Shown piece after piece: positions 23,418 through 34,721 of a DNA stretch of 64,000 bases. The notes beneath the pieces are model-generated. The model was not told the origin of the DNA and searched no databases. It saw only the letters and a list, made by a program, of their open reading frames with translations. Each line of letters begins with the position of its first letter. Position 1 is the first letter of the stretch. This stretch comes from Xenopus tropicalis (taxonomy: Eukaryota; Chordata; Amphibia; Anura; Pipidae): assembly GCF_000004195.4 (NCBI RefSeq), contig NC_030683.2, positions 86,329,410-86,393,409 on the forward strand, written 5' to 3'. The position numbers and the translations under genes are program-made.

Positions 23418-23841
23418 CAGTGATGGCTGAAATGTTTCGCCAGGCATGGATTTGCGGTGAATTTCCGCGTTTCACCATTGGCGGATTGTTTTCCGAAACG
23501 GATGAAAAAATTCACTGCGGAAAAATTCGCTGAGCGTCCAAAAATTGTCGCCCACGACAAAAGAATAGCCGCGGTCGACAAAAGAATAGCCGTGCGACAA
23601 AAAAATAGCTGCGTGCGACAAAAGAATAGCCGCGGGCAACAAAAGAATAGCCGTGCGACAAAAAAATAGCTGCGTGCGACAAAAGAATAGCCGCGGGCAA
23701 CAAAAGAATAGCCTAACGACAAAAAAAATAGCTGTGGGCAACAATTTTATTTGACGTGCAACATTTTCGCCGTTTCGCAAATCTTTCAAAAGTGTGTGAA
23801 TTTTTCGGCGAAATGAAACGGGACAGATTCACTCATCACTA
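23418..23841 (-). mobile_element. Family A MITE with 19-21 bp tandem array, perfect TSD
   Basis: Flanked by AATACTAA on both sides (23410-23417, 23842-23849). The ends are CAGTGATGGCTGAAATG and GACAGATTCACTCATCACTA. From about 23555 to 23740 there are roughly nine units built on GCGACAAAAGAATAGCCGCG. Three unit types (CGTGCGAC-, TGCGTGCGAC-, CGCGGGCAAC-) recur in the same order twice. The same unit in reverse complement forms the array at 18990. Several overlapping open frames are shadows. Confidence 0.92.
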
Positions 23842-23849
23842 AATACTAA

Positions 23850-24578
23850 CTGTCCCACAAAATCTGATTCTGGTTACTCTGATCTGTTTAGCTTAAACAA
23901 TTTAGCTCAAAGCCTCTGTAGAACTGGTGACAAATTAAATGTTAGTAAAATGAAGCCAATGGTTGTTCCCTGAGACAATATAATTTGAATTTATATAACT
24001 TTACAATCCATAACCATAACATCCCTTGATTCTTCTTAGACATTTAGCCTATCAAGGTGCTTATTTATCAGACTTTTCCTCTTTTCATGTAACAATAAAT
24101 AAGAGAATCCCCACACAATAGAAGCAGCTATACATGCTATGGCATACCATTTGCTATTTGCATGCTGAGACACAAATAAGGACATTTTCCTAGAACAGAA
24201 ACATCATTTGTCTTGTTGTGTGCTGCTTAATATTCTGTGCGTATTTGGCACCAATCCCCACTGTATATCACACTGCCTCTTTGCATATGAAATGTTGCAA
24301 CTCTTTATAATTTATGAACAGTTTTCCAAGGTAGGTTATAACCTACAGCACCTGAGGAAGAGAGGCAGGAGCCCACCCCACTTGTACTGTATAATTCATA
24401 ATAAAATATTCTAATAGAATAGATGTAAATTCCCATTGAAATGATGGTGTGCTTGCCTGGATGGAGACTTTTGCACAGTGGATGGGGCTGTGAGACGCTT
24501 ATAGCACACTAGAACAACTGCAGCAGAGTTGGTCAGTGCTGATACATTTGTTTTGAATGTAACCTAAAGCAGCCATTT
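23850..24578. other. Intergenic, no gene seen
   Basis: Unique-looking DNA. The open frame 24208-24414 has no recognisable domain. Confidence 0.5.
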
Positions 24579-24586
24579 CTATAGAT

Positions 24587-24827
24587 TAGTGGTCGGGAAC
24601 CTTTTTGGCTGAGAGAGCCATAAACACCACATATTTTACAATGTAATTCCGTGAGAGCCATACAATAGTTTGCCCGCAGATGCTGCTAAGGCTTAGAACA
24701 CTTCTTCTATCCGCTGTGCGCAGGCCACGCCCCCCGTTATTTTTTTCATTAAAGATTTGGCAGCGAGTCAGATGCAGCCATCAAAAGAGCCACATCTGGC
24801 TCCCGAGCCATAGGTTCCCTACCCCTA
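24587..24827. mobile_element. SPIN-like hAT non-autonomous element
   Basis: 241 bp with ends TAGTGGTCGGGAACC and GGTTCCCTACCCCTA. The near-terminal text TTTTTGGCTGAGAGAGCCAT, AATGTAATTCCGTGAGAGCC, GAGCCACATCTGGCTC and GAGCCATAGGTTCCC is what I know from SPIN (SPACE INVADERS) hAT elements, which spread horizontally among tetrapods. Flanks CTATAGAT (24579-24586) and CTGTAGAT (24828-24835) match at seven of eight, the hAT duplication length. It is too short for a transposase and so moved in trans. Confidence 0.85.
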
Positions 24828-25058
24828 CTGTAGATTGTCGAAGGTGGAAAATCTAATGGGAGAATGTAATATTGGTCGTTATGCTAAAAATTTGCATTGT
24901 GAACAATTTTGCCTTTACTCGAATGTAAAATACCTTTTGCAAACCCTTAGCCTTGCATGGGACAATAGGATGGCAATTGCAAATTTTAATCTTGCCCCTG
25001 TGTGCAGTGTATATAAAAATGCCCTTTTATGTCACCTTCAAGCCTGTCTTAAACATTT

Positions 25059-25350
25059 ACAAGAGATCCTCTGCACTCACCCATTATCAATATATATAGG
25101 ACATTAAGACATTCTGTGCATTAAGCTACTAAAAATGCCCCCCCCCCCCTTTAAGCTAAACAGGGATTGTTTGTTCATATATTCCAATATACTTCAAGCT
25201 GGCCAACTGCATCAAAGTCATCCCTTCTGGCCAGTCCTACACTGACTTAAGCGATTCATTAAGAATTCTACTGCTTCAATATACATTTAGCAAAGGGACT
25301 AAGTTTTACCTGCAACTTTCTTGCTTTCAAGGTTAAAACCCCCCATATGG
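25059..25350. repeat. Repeat D, uninterrupted copy
   Basis: CAAGAGATCCTCTGCACTCACCCATTATCA, GGACATTAAGACATTCTGTGCATTAAGCTAC, a C-run at 25138-25150, AATATACTTCAAGCTGGCCAAC, ATCAAAGTCATCCCTTCTGGCC and CTACTGCTTCAATATACATTTA. It links the pieces at 4625, 18839/19699 and 27245 and serves as the reference copy. An open frame (24835-25107) enters it and is chance. Confidence 0.7.
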
Positions 25351-25594
25351 TTGCCCTTTTATTATTATGTCTTAAACATTTGCAATGTAAAAATGAAGTG
25401 AAAAGTACTACATTGTGAGCAGCCCTAAACATTCCCAAAAATGTGATTTTACACATAACTTGTGATTTTTATTACATTTCCCCTTTTCACTTTGGAAAAT
25501 GCATCATAATGTAAGTTTGTAAGAAAATCCTGCATTTTTTCCTACATGTTTCCACCCAGTTACAATTGCTAAGAAAAAATAATGGATTGGCAAC

Positions 25595-25811
25595 TAGCAA
25601 TGAGCGAATCTGTCCTGTTTCGCATTGCTGAAAAATTTGTGAAACGCGTCTGGTGCCTGTAACTATTTTTGGTGCGTCTGTGACTTTTTTGGATGCGCAA
25701 CAATTTTTTTCGCCGTGAATTTTTGCAGAAATTTCTCAAAAAAATTGACAGTGGCAAAATTCGGAAATTCACTAAGAATCCATGCCTGCCGAAAAAAATT
25801 TCTCATCACTA
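25595..25811 (+). mobile_element. hAT-like MITE family A copy
   Basis: TAGCAATGAGCGAATCTGTCC to AAATTTCTCATCACTA. Flanks TTGGCAAC and TTGCCAAC match at seven of eight. Internal direct motifs of the type GGTGCGTCTGTGACTTTTTT occur twice. Confidence 0.88.
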
Positions 25812-25819
25812 TTGCCAAC

Positions 25820-27244
25820 ATTTCCTGCCAACTCAGATTGCTTTTACTGGTTAGCAAATATAAGAAATCTAAGGATATTTTATATTCCCCTATATTTATT
25901 GCTACTGCCACTTAGATGGCAAATGAGATGGCGGTGAAACAACAGGAAACTACTATTGTTGCCTGCCTTATTTTATTTCCATTGTTTATAGGTTAGTATT
26001 TAATGCCTCTTCGCTCTAATGCATTCCTTATCATTTGTGTTTTTTAGTTGACTGCTGTGAAAACTTGTTAATCTTAATTTGATAGCTTCCTGTTTATAAC
26101 TTTTCATGTTCAAGTATGGTATTCATTAATGTAAGAGAGCAATCAGTTAAGACATTATTTCTTGCTGCTATAAAATCACAATTCTTCTCACTGACTACTA
26201 ATGAAGGGTACTTATTTATCCAAAAACCTTGAGGCACTCATCTTTCATCTGTATAATTTTGAATTTTGTTCCAGTGTCATAACTGCGAATTGTCTTTTAC
26301 TTATCATGTTTTGCAAATTGCCAAGTAAATGACTTGATTAATCATTATAGGGACAGTAGCACTGTTGTACAAACCCACCAGTATTAAGACATTAATGATG
26401 AGTACCAAAAACTAAATAGTTGAGCTGCAAGCAACTGACCCATTTGGTGAGTCCCAAAAACCTCATTAAAAGCAATTGCTTGTGTCAGGGAAATAAACAA
26501 AGTTGCTGGAATGAGGAAGCACACAATGAAAAGAGTAAACAGGTAGACATATACTGTATAAACATACACAAATAGTCTATCAATAGCAGGATAAAAAAAT
26601 TCTAAACAATTTGATTTTTATTGCAAAGACCTGTGGATACCTGTGGAGAAATAATTATCTACCATAGCAGCATCAGGGTATGTGTTTTGGTTGCCAGTAG
26701 TGCTTTGCTATTTCCACAATCTATATAAATATACAAAGTCCTTGGTGAAAAACAGAAATAATATGTATTCAATGTTTCAGCTCTATTATGAGCCTGCTTC
26801 ACGAAGAAGAGAAAAGCTTTTGAGCCAAGCTGTTAAATATTTTCTTTTCACCAAGCCCTGAGAGTGCTGACTGTTGTTTAAGTCTCCGGTGTATTTTAAC
26901 ACCGTTCTTTAGCCATGTTTACTTGTTCTTACTGGACCTGAATTCCCTGAATTCTAGAGACAGAGTATTATGATTTTCTATATATGTCTGTGTTTAAGAA
27001 AGGGGGAAAAATCTATCTATCTCTATCTATCTATTTATCTGTCTATCTATGTATCTATCTGAACACCACTGTTGACACTCGACACTCACAAATTATAAAT
27101 CTAAAAAGTGATAGCGTTAAGAACAAACCATTCGGATTCAAAAGTCCTGCGAGTGCGGATGTGGTACTTGTTTGTACCCAAGTATGGACTGTACCCAGGA
27201 AAACTGTGCCAACCTACATATTGATTTATATTAATATAAAATAT
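25820..27244. other. Intergenic with TCTA microsatellite
   Basis: Mostly unique-looking. An imperfect (TCTA)n run with TCTG variants spans about 27010-27060 and causes part of the open frame 26984-27250. No gene seen. Confidence 0.5.
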
Positions 27245-27420
27245 ATATAATGCTCTGCACTTACCCATTATCAAAATATACAGGACATTACAACATTTTG
27301 TGCATTAAGCTACTAAAAAATTCCCTCTCCTTTAAACATAACAACGATTTTTATCCATATATTGTAATATATTCAATATTCACCGCTAAATTTTCCCTTT
27401 TGCCATAGGGTGGTTTTCCC
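27245..27420. repeat. Repeat D, diverged copy
   Basis: CTCTGCACTTACCCATTATCA, TATACAGGACATTACAACATTTTGTGCATTAAGCTACTAAAAA and TTTATCCATATATTGTAATATA match 25070-25200 with more differences than the other copies. Confidence 0.6.
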
Positions 27421-28035
27421 TATACAGTATATATATCCCTGAAGTTAATTGTTTTCCAGTAAAAAGGATTTGGACAATCCTTTCACTATGTTTTGATTTG
27501 CTACAGTGCAGATAGTAAATTGTACCCATCCCATATATACATCACTGCCTGTATTTTTCAGTGCTGTATTCATAAGAATATGGCTAAAATGATACTGTTG
27601 CAGTTCCGCTAAATCACACATTTTGGGCCAGGTATGAGGTTAAAATCCTACAGTGGATGTAATATGATATCAAGTTTTGGGATCCATACCTTGTCATGCA
27701 TGTTGACCTTGGCATTGCATAATAATACTTCATTTACAAACAGGACCTTTGGATTGGTTCAGATAGCATTATTCTTTTTTCCAGTATCTGATCCTGTTAA
27801 TTCTTAATTTATATCTAAACCTATCGTAGCTATTTTCTGGCAAATTATAACCTTTGACAATGTTTGTCCTAGTACATTAATGCATCTCTCAAATATTAGT
27901 AGCTAATATTTTGTGAAAATATGGGGCAGATTTATAAAAAAAATCAAGGGTTTATCCCCATAGTCAATTTTTAACATTTGAGAAACTTCTCCAAACATTC
28001 TGTTTGTACCAATTTCATTCCATTCCAATTTGTTT
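27421..28035. other. Intergenic, no gene seen
   Basis: AT-rich unique-looking DNA. GGGGCAGATTTATAAAAAAAATC near 27923 may be a small scrap of repeat E. Confidence 0.45.
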
Positions 28036-28039
28036 TATG

Positions 28040-28322
28040 AGATATTTAAAAAAGAGATTTGCCAAACTTTGAAAAGATTTGCAAAATGGTAAAAAATGCA
28101 CAAAGCATGGAAAATGGAAAAAAACGGCAATATATAGCGCACGGCAAAAAAAAGTTTTGTGCACAAAAAGTTTTGTGCATTTTCCAGCATTTTGACTTTT
28201 TGTGTCACGTGTCAAATTTTTATGTGCCGAATTTTTGCACCCATTTCACAAAAATCTGCCAATGGTGAAACATGGAAATTCATCACGAATCCATGCCTGG
28301 CGAAAACTTTCGCTCATCACTA
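28040..28322 (+). mobile_element. hAT-like MITE family A, decayed left end
   Basis: The right half is clear: CTGCCAATGGTGAAACATGG, CACGAATCCATGCCTGGCG, AAAACTTTCGCTCATCACTA. The left half reads as mutated family sequence (GATTTGCCAAACTTTGAAAAG) without a clean TAGTGATGAG. Two frames, one per strand, are shadows. Confidence 0.7.
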
Positions 28323-29187
28323 GTGAAGAACTGTTTTCTATCAGTTACTGTATTTTAGGATACTGAGCAAGATGATAGAAAGTATATAATAACATACCGA
28401 TGGTCAGTGTTTCATATGTTCTTTCAGTCCCTGTCATGCTCTCTGGACCAGTCACGTATTCTGAGTCACTACAGTGGTGGGAATATGTGTGTTATTATTG
28501 TTTTAGAAATTGTGTTGGAAGATGGACTGCAGAGACTTCAGTGTAAATAAAAGGGGATTACTGGCAATAGAACAGGTTTAAAAGAGTATTAAGGTTACAT
28601 TTCATGCTGTGTGTGTTGGGAGTGATGTGTAAAACTATAACATTAATGTGCAGCACTGAGGTAAATGCTTTGTAATGTCATATTTCTAATTTTCCCATGT
28701 GTTTAAAAGTTCTTGGCCATCTGATCTTTTCCCCATTTCCAAAACTGGAATTTTTCATACACTGATTTCTTTTTTATATACTTTTCGAAAGTCAAAGCTA
28801 TAGCTATTAATAAAAGATGAATACAATTTTAATAGAATTTGGTAATGTGAATCAAGCATTTTTATGGCTCAGTGGCTTGTATCTGCTTGCTGTAAAGTTG
28901 ATACCAAGTGACCAACTATTAGGTAACAAGATGAGCTTAATCAGTTTTATAATGAAAAACAGTTTTTAGGCTCCAGTGTCATCAAATACAGGGTACCTAA
29001 AAGGCTAGGTGGAAGTCACTTAATGGAGGGTGTTGTATAACTACACCTCCCACTGCCAACTGCAACTGATTTATTTGACAGAAATACAGATCATGTGATT
29101 GTTCAGGGTTCAAATAATATACTCACAGCTAATGAGGTGATAAAGCAAGGCAGATTGAATAGATGGTAACCAAGGAAGGTATGATGT
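28323..29187. other. Intergenic, no gene seen
   Basis: Unique-looking. No repeat termini or coding similarity noticed. Confidence 0.5.
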
Positions 29188-29730
29188 CCACCGGTTTATC
29201 CCACCTCTGCCAAGTGTGGGCAAGGTGAAGACAACCAAACAGCATGCAGAAAGGTACAGAGTCCACTGGTTTGTCTCATAGTTACATAGTTACATAGTTA
29301 CATAGGGTTGAAAAAAGACCATTGTCCATCAAGTTCAACCCATTCGAGTAAACCCAGCACACAACCTATACTAACCAATCTATACACTCACATACATAAA
29401 CTATATATATACAACCACTAATACTAACTGTAGATATTAGTATCACAATAGCCTTGGATATTCTGATTGTTCAAGAACTCATCCAGGCCCCTCTTAAAGG
29501 CATTAACAGAGTCTGCTATTACCACATCACTAGGAAGGGCATTTCACAACCTCACTGCCCTCACCGTGAATAACCACCTACGCTGCTTCAAATGGAAGCT
29601 CTGTTCCTCTAATCTATAGGGGTGACCTCTGGTGCGTTGATTGTTTTTATGGGAAAAAAGAACATCCCCCAACTGCCTATAATCCCCATCTCATGTAAGG
29701 TAAGTGTGGGCAGGGTAAAGACTATGCCTT
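29188..29730. repeat. Two-copy tandem unit hosting a CR1 tail
   Basis: GTCCACCGGTTTATCCCA...AGTGTGGGCAAGGTGAAGAC (29188-29236) recurs as GTCCACTGGTTTGTCTCA (29260-29278), is interrupted by the CR1 fragment, and resumes as AAGTGTGGGCAGGGTAAAGAC (29701-29721). The CR1 therefore landed inside the second unit of an older duplication of about 80 bp. Confidence 0.6.
29279..29700 (-). pseudogene. CR1 LINE 3' fragment (ORF2 C-terminus)
   Basis: On the minus strand this reads DYRQLGDVLFSHKNNQRTRG then an arginine- and tryptophan-rich RSFHLKQRRW-like block, NALPSDVV.ADSVNAF, KRGLDEFLN, followed by a 3' UTR. It ends in three GTTACATA-type octamers (TATGTAAC on this strand), the 3' tail style of CR1. 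5'-truncated, with a stop before NALP. It is a close relative of 45693-46470. Confidence 0.85.
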
Positions 29731-30901
29731 TCACTACTGCAGTCCCTACAATAAAGCTACAGTCCCCGTAAAGGAGACTAAACCTCTAACTTCCTAGTTG
29801 GAGCCAGAAACTGCTACTGCTTACTAAATAAGTCTAACTGCCACACGTTCCTAAACATTCTATAACAATAGATATCCTATGCTTTCCATACCTCATTCAT
29901 GGGGTCCCTGCTCCCCAAATTCTCTTAGGGTGATGGTACCCTTAGGGCCTAACACTGCTGGCTCGGTGTGGATCACAGGGTTCCTGGAGAATTCACACAG
30001 ATCAAATGCTGCAGGCAAAGAAGGAAGAACCACCCCTTCCCTAACACCACACGTTAGGGTGTGGTCTAGCCTTGGGCCAATAATATGGAACATCCTTAAT
30101 AGCAAAATAGATACATAAATCTTTGCCCAGTAACAAGGAAAAAATGAAGTGTAGGGTCTAATGCCATAGGGGCACATTAACCCTATGGGTCCCTACACTT
30201 CATACACAAAATACATGGAGCACTTGTGCCTGTTGAATTTCAGTGGAGCCTGAGCTTGTGCTGAATCCAGCATAATGCTGTGGGTGCATGGCCCTTATGT
30301 ATATTAGTTGATACATCAAGGATATGCTACAATTATCTGGTTTTTAGTTTTATGTCCTGTGATATTAGATGTACAATTAAATGTTGAGCTTTATTTTTTT
30401 TATTACCCTCTTTATCCCTAGTGTTTGATAAATTACCGTTTTAAAATGTCCTATGGGTTATATGTAGGTAGCATGGCTTCTCTAACCAATGTTTTACCTG
30501 AAGAAGAAAATATGCCTTCCCTAAGATGGCTGCTGGTTACTGTCTGGCACATTGAGGTCATCAGTGTGCTGCTCCCATTCAGGGCTCTGAAGGTAAAACT
30601 TCTCCCTGGATTAAAATGAAGTGGCAAGAAGAAGTGGGTTAAGTGTGCTCTTTAGTGATGAGTGCATAGATTCACTGCAAAATTCTACATTTTGCCATTG
30701 CCTTTACTAACTTATGCTACAACTGAGGAGTTTTCCTAATAAAAAAAGTGTTCCATATATGAGCTCATCCCTCTGTTAATAAACAGACTGTTACACTGCC
30801 TCTGCTGTGTATTCATTTGTGTACAATTATATCATAATAAGCTTAATTGTGCTGAAGAATCCAACACTACATTGAGAAAGCATTCAGTTTTCCCATAATT
30901 A
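29731..30901. other. Intergenic with a 60-nt nested hairpin
   Basis: No gene. At 30144-30203 ATGAAGTGTAGGG pairs with CCCTACACTTCAT, and inside it CCATAGGG (30164-30171) pairs with CCCTATGG (30181-30188). Open frames 29879-30118 and 29893-30177 overlap on opposite strands and have no domain. Confidence 0.5.
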
Positions 30902-31283
30902 GCAGAGACGCTGGTCTGCTCTTACTTAACAGGGGCCCCATTTCACACATTACAGATAATATATATACATTACCCCCAGGGTTACACTTTTTTATATAGA
31001 CTTTTTCATTTGGCTTTATGTTCCTTTTATGGCTATTTGTTTGCATCCATTATACTGAGCAGCCTGCACACTTATGGTACCCATTCCTTTTGTTTGGCAG
31101 AGACTCTGGTCTGCTCTTACTTAACAGGGGCCCCATTTCACACATTACTGATAATATATATACATTATCACCAGGGTTACACTTTCATATAGATTTTTTC
31201 CTTTGGCTTTTTGTGGCTATTTGTTTGCATCCATTATACTGAGCAGCCTGCACACTTATGGTACCCATTACTTTTGTTTGGTG
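30902..31283. repeat. Two-copy tandem duplication, 195-bp unit
   Basis: GCAGAGACGCTGGTCTGCTC at 30902 recurs at 31097, and the two units stay alignable to CTTATGGTACCCATT and TTTTGTTTGG at their ends. The second unit lacks a few bases around the CTTTATGTTCC segment. A recent local duplication. Overlapping open frames are consequences of it. Confidence 0.85.
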
Positions 31284-31538
31284 CTGGGGATAGTATTTCA
31301 TATTCTTACAAACACAAGACTGACATATGCAGGCCATGCTGTATTTATGGAATGGGCACACGACTTTGTGCTCCATTCTGGAGAAGGAAAAGACCTGTGT
31401 ATATGGGTACTATGCAAGGGGCAGGGTGCAAAAAACCCTAAAAAAAAATATGGTCTTTGGCACACTGTTTTTGCACTTTGTAAATAAGGATAACTGTGTA
31501 CAGAACATAGAGAGACTTGCAGCTCAATTATCATGGTA

Positions 31539-31853
31539 CAGGTATGGGATCCCTTATCCGGAAACCCGTTATCCAGAAAGCTCCGAATTACGGAATGCCT
31601 GTCTCCCATAGACTCCATTTTAATCAAATAATTCAGATTTCCTTTTTCTCTGTAATAATAAAAGAGTACCTTGTAATTGATCCCAACTAAGATATAAATA
31701 ATCCTTATTGGATGCAAAACAATCCCATAGGGTTTAATTAATATTTTATTGTTTCTTTAGTAGACTTAAGGTATGTGGATCCAAATTACAGAAAGACCCC
31801 TTATCCGGAATACCCTTGGTCCCGAGCATTCTGGATAACGGGTCTCATACCTG
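31539..31853. mobile_element. TA-duplicating MITE family B, full copy
   Basis: 315 bp between TA at 31537-31538 and 31854-31855. The ends are CAGGTATGGGATCCCTTATC and GGATAACGGGTCTCATACCTG. The minus-strand frame 31298-31717 uses this repeat for its N-terminal part. Confidence 0.85.
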
Positions 31854-31855
31854 TA

Positions 31856-33885
31856 TTAACATCTAGCTACAACAGCGGAATTAGTTCACTTTCATCTTTC
31901 CATGTAATCTAATGTTGGGGATTGAAATGCTCCTTTCATGACCTACATAAACCCATGTTTACTGGAATATTTGCATTGCATTCTACAATTATTTCTTTAT
32001 TCGTTTCTTCAAACACTATTGCCATTTGTTTTGTCTTATACATTTTTTCTGGTAAGTGAAGACAAAATGTTTACAAAGTGCTGTTAAATATATTGTGCTG
32101 TGTTATATGTTAATGTAATCTAGAGCTTCCACAACTTAATAAGAGAATTCCCAAGATACTCTATCTCTGAAGCTGTGATTTTACATTCCTAAAGCTGCTT
32201 TGAAGAATTGAAAACAATTTATTTCTTACATGACAACATCAGCACCTTCTGTCTCAAGGATCTTCTTCAGGTAAATACCCCTTGGGCCTTTCATGCTCTT
32301 TGATACCTGTCCTGAATGCATCATATGAACAATCTATTTTTATAGTAATATGAACAGTGCTGCATCTTGGTGTAAAAAAATCCATAACTGGCCTTTGCTT
32401 TGACTTCCCATTTCCCACAAAATAAAATTAATATCAGGGTAACTTGTGCACCGCTGTCTTTTTAAGAAACAGGGACAGATTTACTAAAATTCAAAATGAG
32501 GAATTCTGGAGGATGCCCAGTTGTTCATATTTTTTATTATTTGCCACGTTCATTACAATGTGTCAATATGTCAGAACTGCATCAATTGTTTCTATCAGTC
32601 CACTTTAATCCTTTCCATTGGTTATTGTCACGGCACTGAACCTTACATCCTACTGATTCGGAAAGAACATTAAAGAACAATCATTTGGTTAAATCGAATA
32701 GAATGCTGTTCAGTGGAAACCATTCATTTTACTTTTTAATTTGAAGAGTTCCCTACTTTACATTTATACTATAGAATCTTTAAATAACTCCGATCTCAAT
32801 GAACAGATAACCAACTTGGAGTCATAGTGATTGTCAGTATGATTTACAGGAAAAACACATCCATTAAAACTAACCTTTCCTTCATTAAATCACATTCATT
32901 GCAGCATACCAAAGTACATTAATAAAACCAAATCTTCTGACAGGTTGCTGGCCCTTATAGCTGCAGTACCTTCCTGTATAGGAAAGGAATAAGGACCCCT
33001 ACAGGTTGCTGTAATTATTATTTATTATTCCTCACCCCACTGCTGGAGATAGGGAGGTTCAAAGGCATTAGCACCCTCCTGCTTACATTTGTAAAATATT
33101 ATGTGCATTTATTCTTCAGGGGGAAGAGCAATAAATATTTGAAAGATCGGGCAGATACTTGAAGAACTGAATAACCTTGAACTGTGTCAGATCTCATGAA
33201 ATGTTTATTACTATTTTGCAAGTGACTTGAAAGGAATCAAGCCCAGAGTGTATAAAAGAGGTCAGGAAAAATTCTCAGTCAAAAGTTATTTAGAACATGG
33301 AACAATCCATTACTATTAGTATGTGTCATGTTAATTACTTACCCTTAAATAAAATACTTAGTAGGTATGAAAACTTCATCTGCTGTGTGCAAGGATCATT
33401 TCATTTATGGAAATGTGTTTTTGTAGTATGTTGGATAGACAATAATTACAATTAGAATTCTGAATTAACACATTTACAAAGGATCCCATATGGGTTTTTG
33501 GTTTAAGAATTTGTGTGTACACAAAATAGAATGACCTTTTATTTTATTACTTTTTTAGAGAAAATAAATAGTCGTCATAAAGAAGTCAGTTCATTAGTTA
33601 AGCCATAGAGAACATGATAGTATGGTTACAACTGATCTGGCCAAAATCAAGGAGAGGTTTTTCATTTTCTCCATTAAAATTTATTGAATGGTGTTCAAAG
33701 AGACATAAAGTGCATAAATGTGTAATTCTACCCCATGGCCATCCAACTGTATCACTGGTCAATTCAGTTCTTCAGCTGTTAGCTATATATATTGATATAT
33801 GTTGAAGGGTCTTACAGCCCATCATACATTGTTTTAATATGGTTATGGGAAAACATGTTTTTCCCAAACACATTAGTTAATAGAG
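31856..33885. other. Intergenic, no gene seen
   Basis: About 2 kb of AT-rich unique-looking DNA. No repeat termini, RNA genes or coding similarity. A candidate for host regulatory DNA only by default. Confidence 0.5.
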
Positions 33886-33889
33886 CTTC

Positions 33890-34717
33890 TTCAGCAGAAT
33901 CCTGCATTGAAATCCGTTTTTCGAAAACATAAACAGATTTTCTTTATATTTAATTTTGAAATTTCACATGGGGCTAGCCATATTCTTCATTTCCCAGGGT
34001 GCCACAGCCATGTGACCTGTGCTCTGATAAACTTTAGTCACACTTTACTGCTGAGCTGCAAGTTGGAGTGATATCACCCCCTCCCAGCAGAACAATAGGT
34101 AGCAAGATAGCAGCTCCCAGTAGATATCAGAATAGCACTCAATAGTAAAGCTGGCCATACACGCACCGATAATATCGTACGGAACCTCATTTCGTACAAT
34201 ATTTGGTGTGTGTATGGCAACTCGACGAGGCGACCGATATCGCAGAAGGCTGTGGATATCGGTCGACTCGCCGATCAGGTGGGTTTAAAGATTTTGATCG
34301 GGTGCCATTAAAGGTGCCTGAGCAAAATCTACCTTCAGGGCTCAATCGGCAGAAGGAGGTAGAAATCCTATTGTTTCTACCTCCATATTTGATAATTCGG
34401 CCCTGAACGTCAGTGGAGGGTTGGAACGATCTTTTGTGCGACCATCGTAAATCGCCACGTGTTTGGCCAGCTTTAGAAATTCAAGTCTGGCTCGGAACTC
34501 CTCCAGTTATATAGGAGAAGGAGAAACAATAGGTTACCTGAAAGCAGTTATAATGTGTAGTGCTGGCTCTTTCTGAAAGCTCAGACTAAAAAACTAAAAA
34601 AAAAATACATTTGTTGGTTCAAGAATAAAATTTTAAATAGTAGAGTGAATTATTTGCTATGTAAATAGTTTAATTTTAAAATGAAAAGTACACCATAAAA
34701 ATCATGACAGTATCCCT
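33890..34717. mobile_element. T2-type TTAA element split by a TA MITE
   Basis: GCAGAATCCTGCATTGAAATC, GGGGCTAGCCATATTCTTC, CATGTGACCTGTGCTCTGATAAAC, then (after the insertion) GGTTACCTGAAAGC and ATCATGACAGTATCCCT before TTAA at 34718-34721. It is colinear with 19829-20407. The TTAA at its right edge is directly followed by AGAGAGATTGACACCAG, which looks like the left end of a further element of the group. Confidence 0.75.
34148..34473. mobile_element. MITE with AAGCTGGCCATACACG ends, TA TSD
   Basis: 326 bp. AAGCTGGCCATACACG at the left and CGTGTTTGGCCAGCTT at the right, flanked by TA (34146-34147, 34474-34475). Alignment with the uninterrupted paralogue near 20135 leaves exactly one TA at the empty site, so the duplication is TA. 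Internal GATATCGGTCGACTCGCCGATC is palindrome-like. The open frame 34203-34406 is a shadow. Confidence 0.85.
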
Positions 34718-34721
34718 TTAA

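Noticed and set aside
31298..31717. Minus-strand frame with a YKVLFYYYREK word also found at 14015-14251
   Set aside because: The shared word comes from the family B MITE present at both sites, not from a conserved protein.
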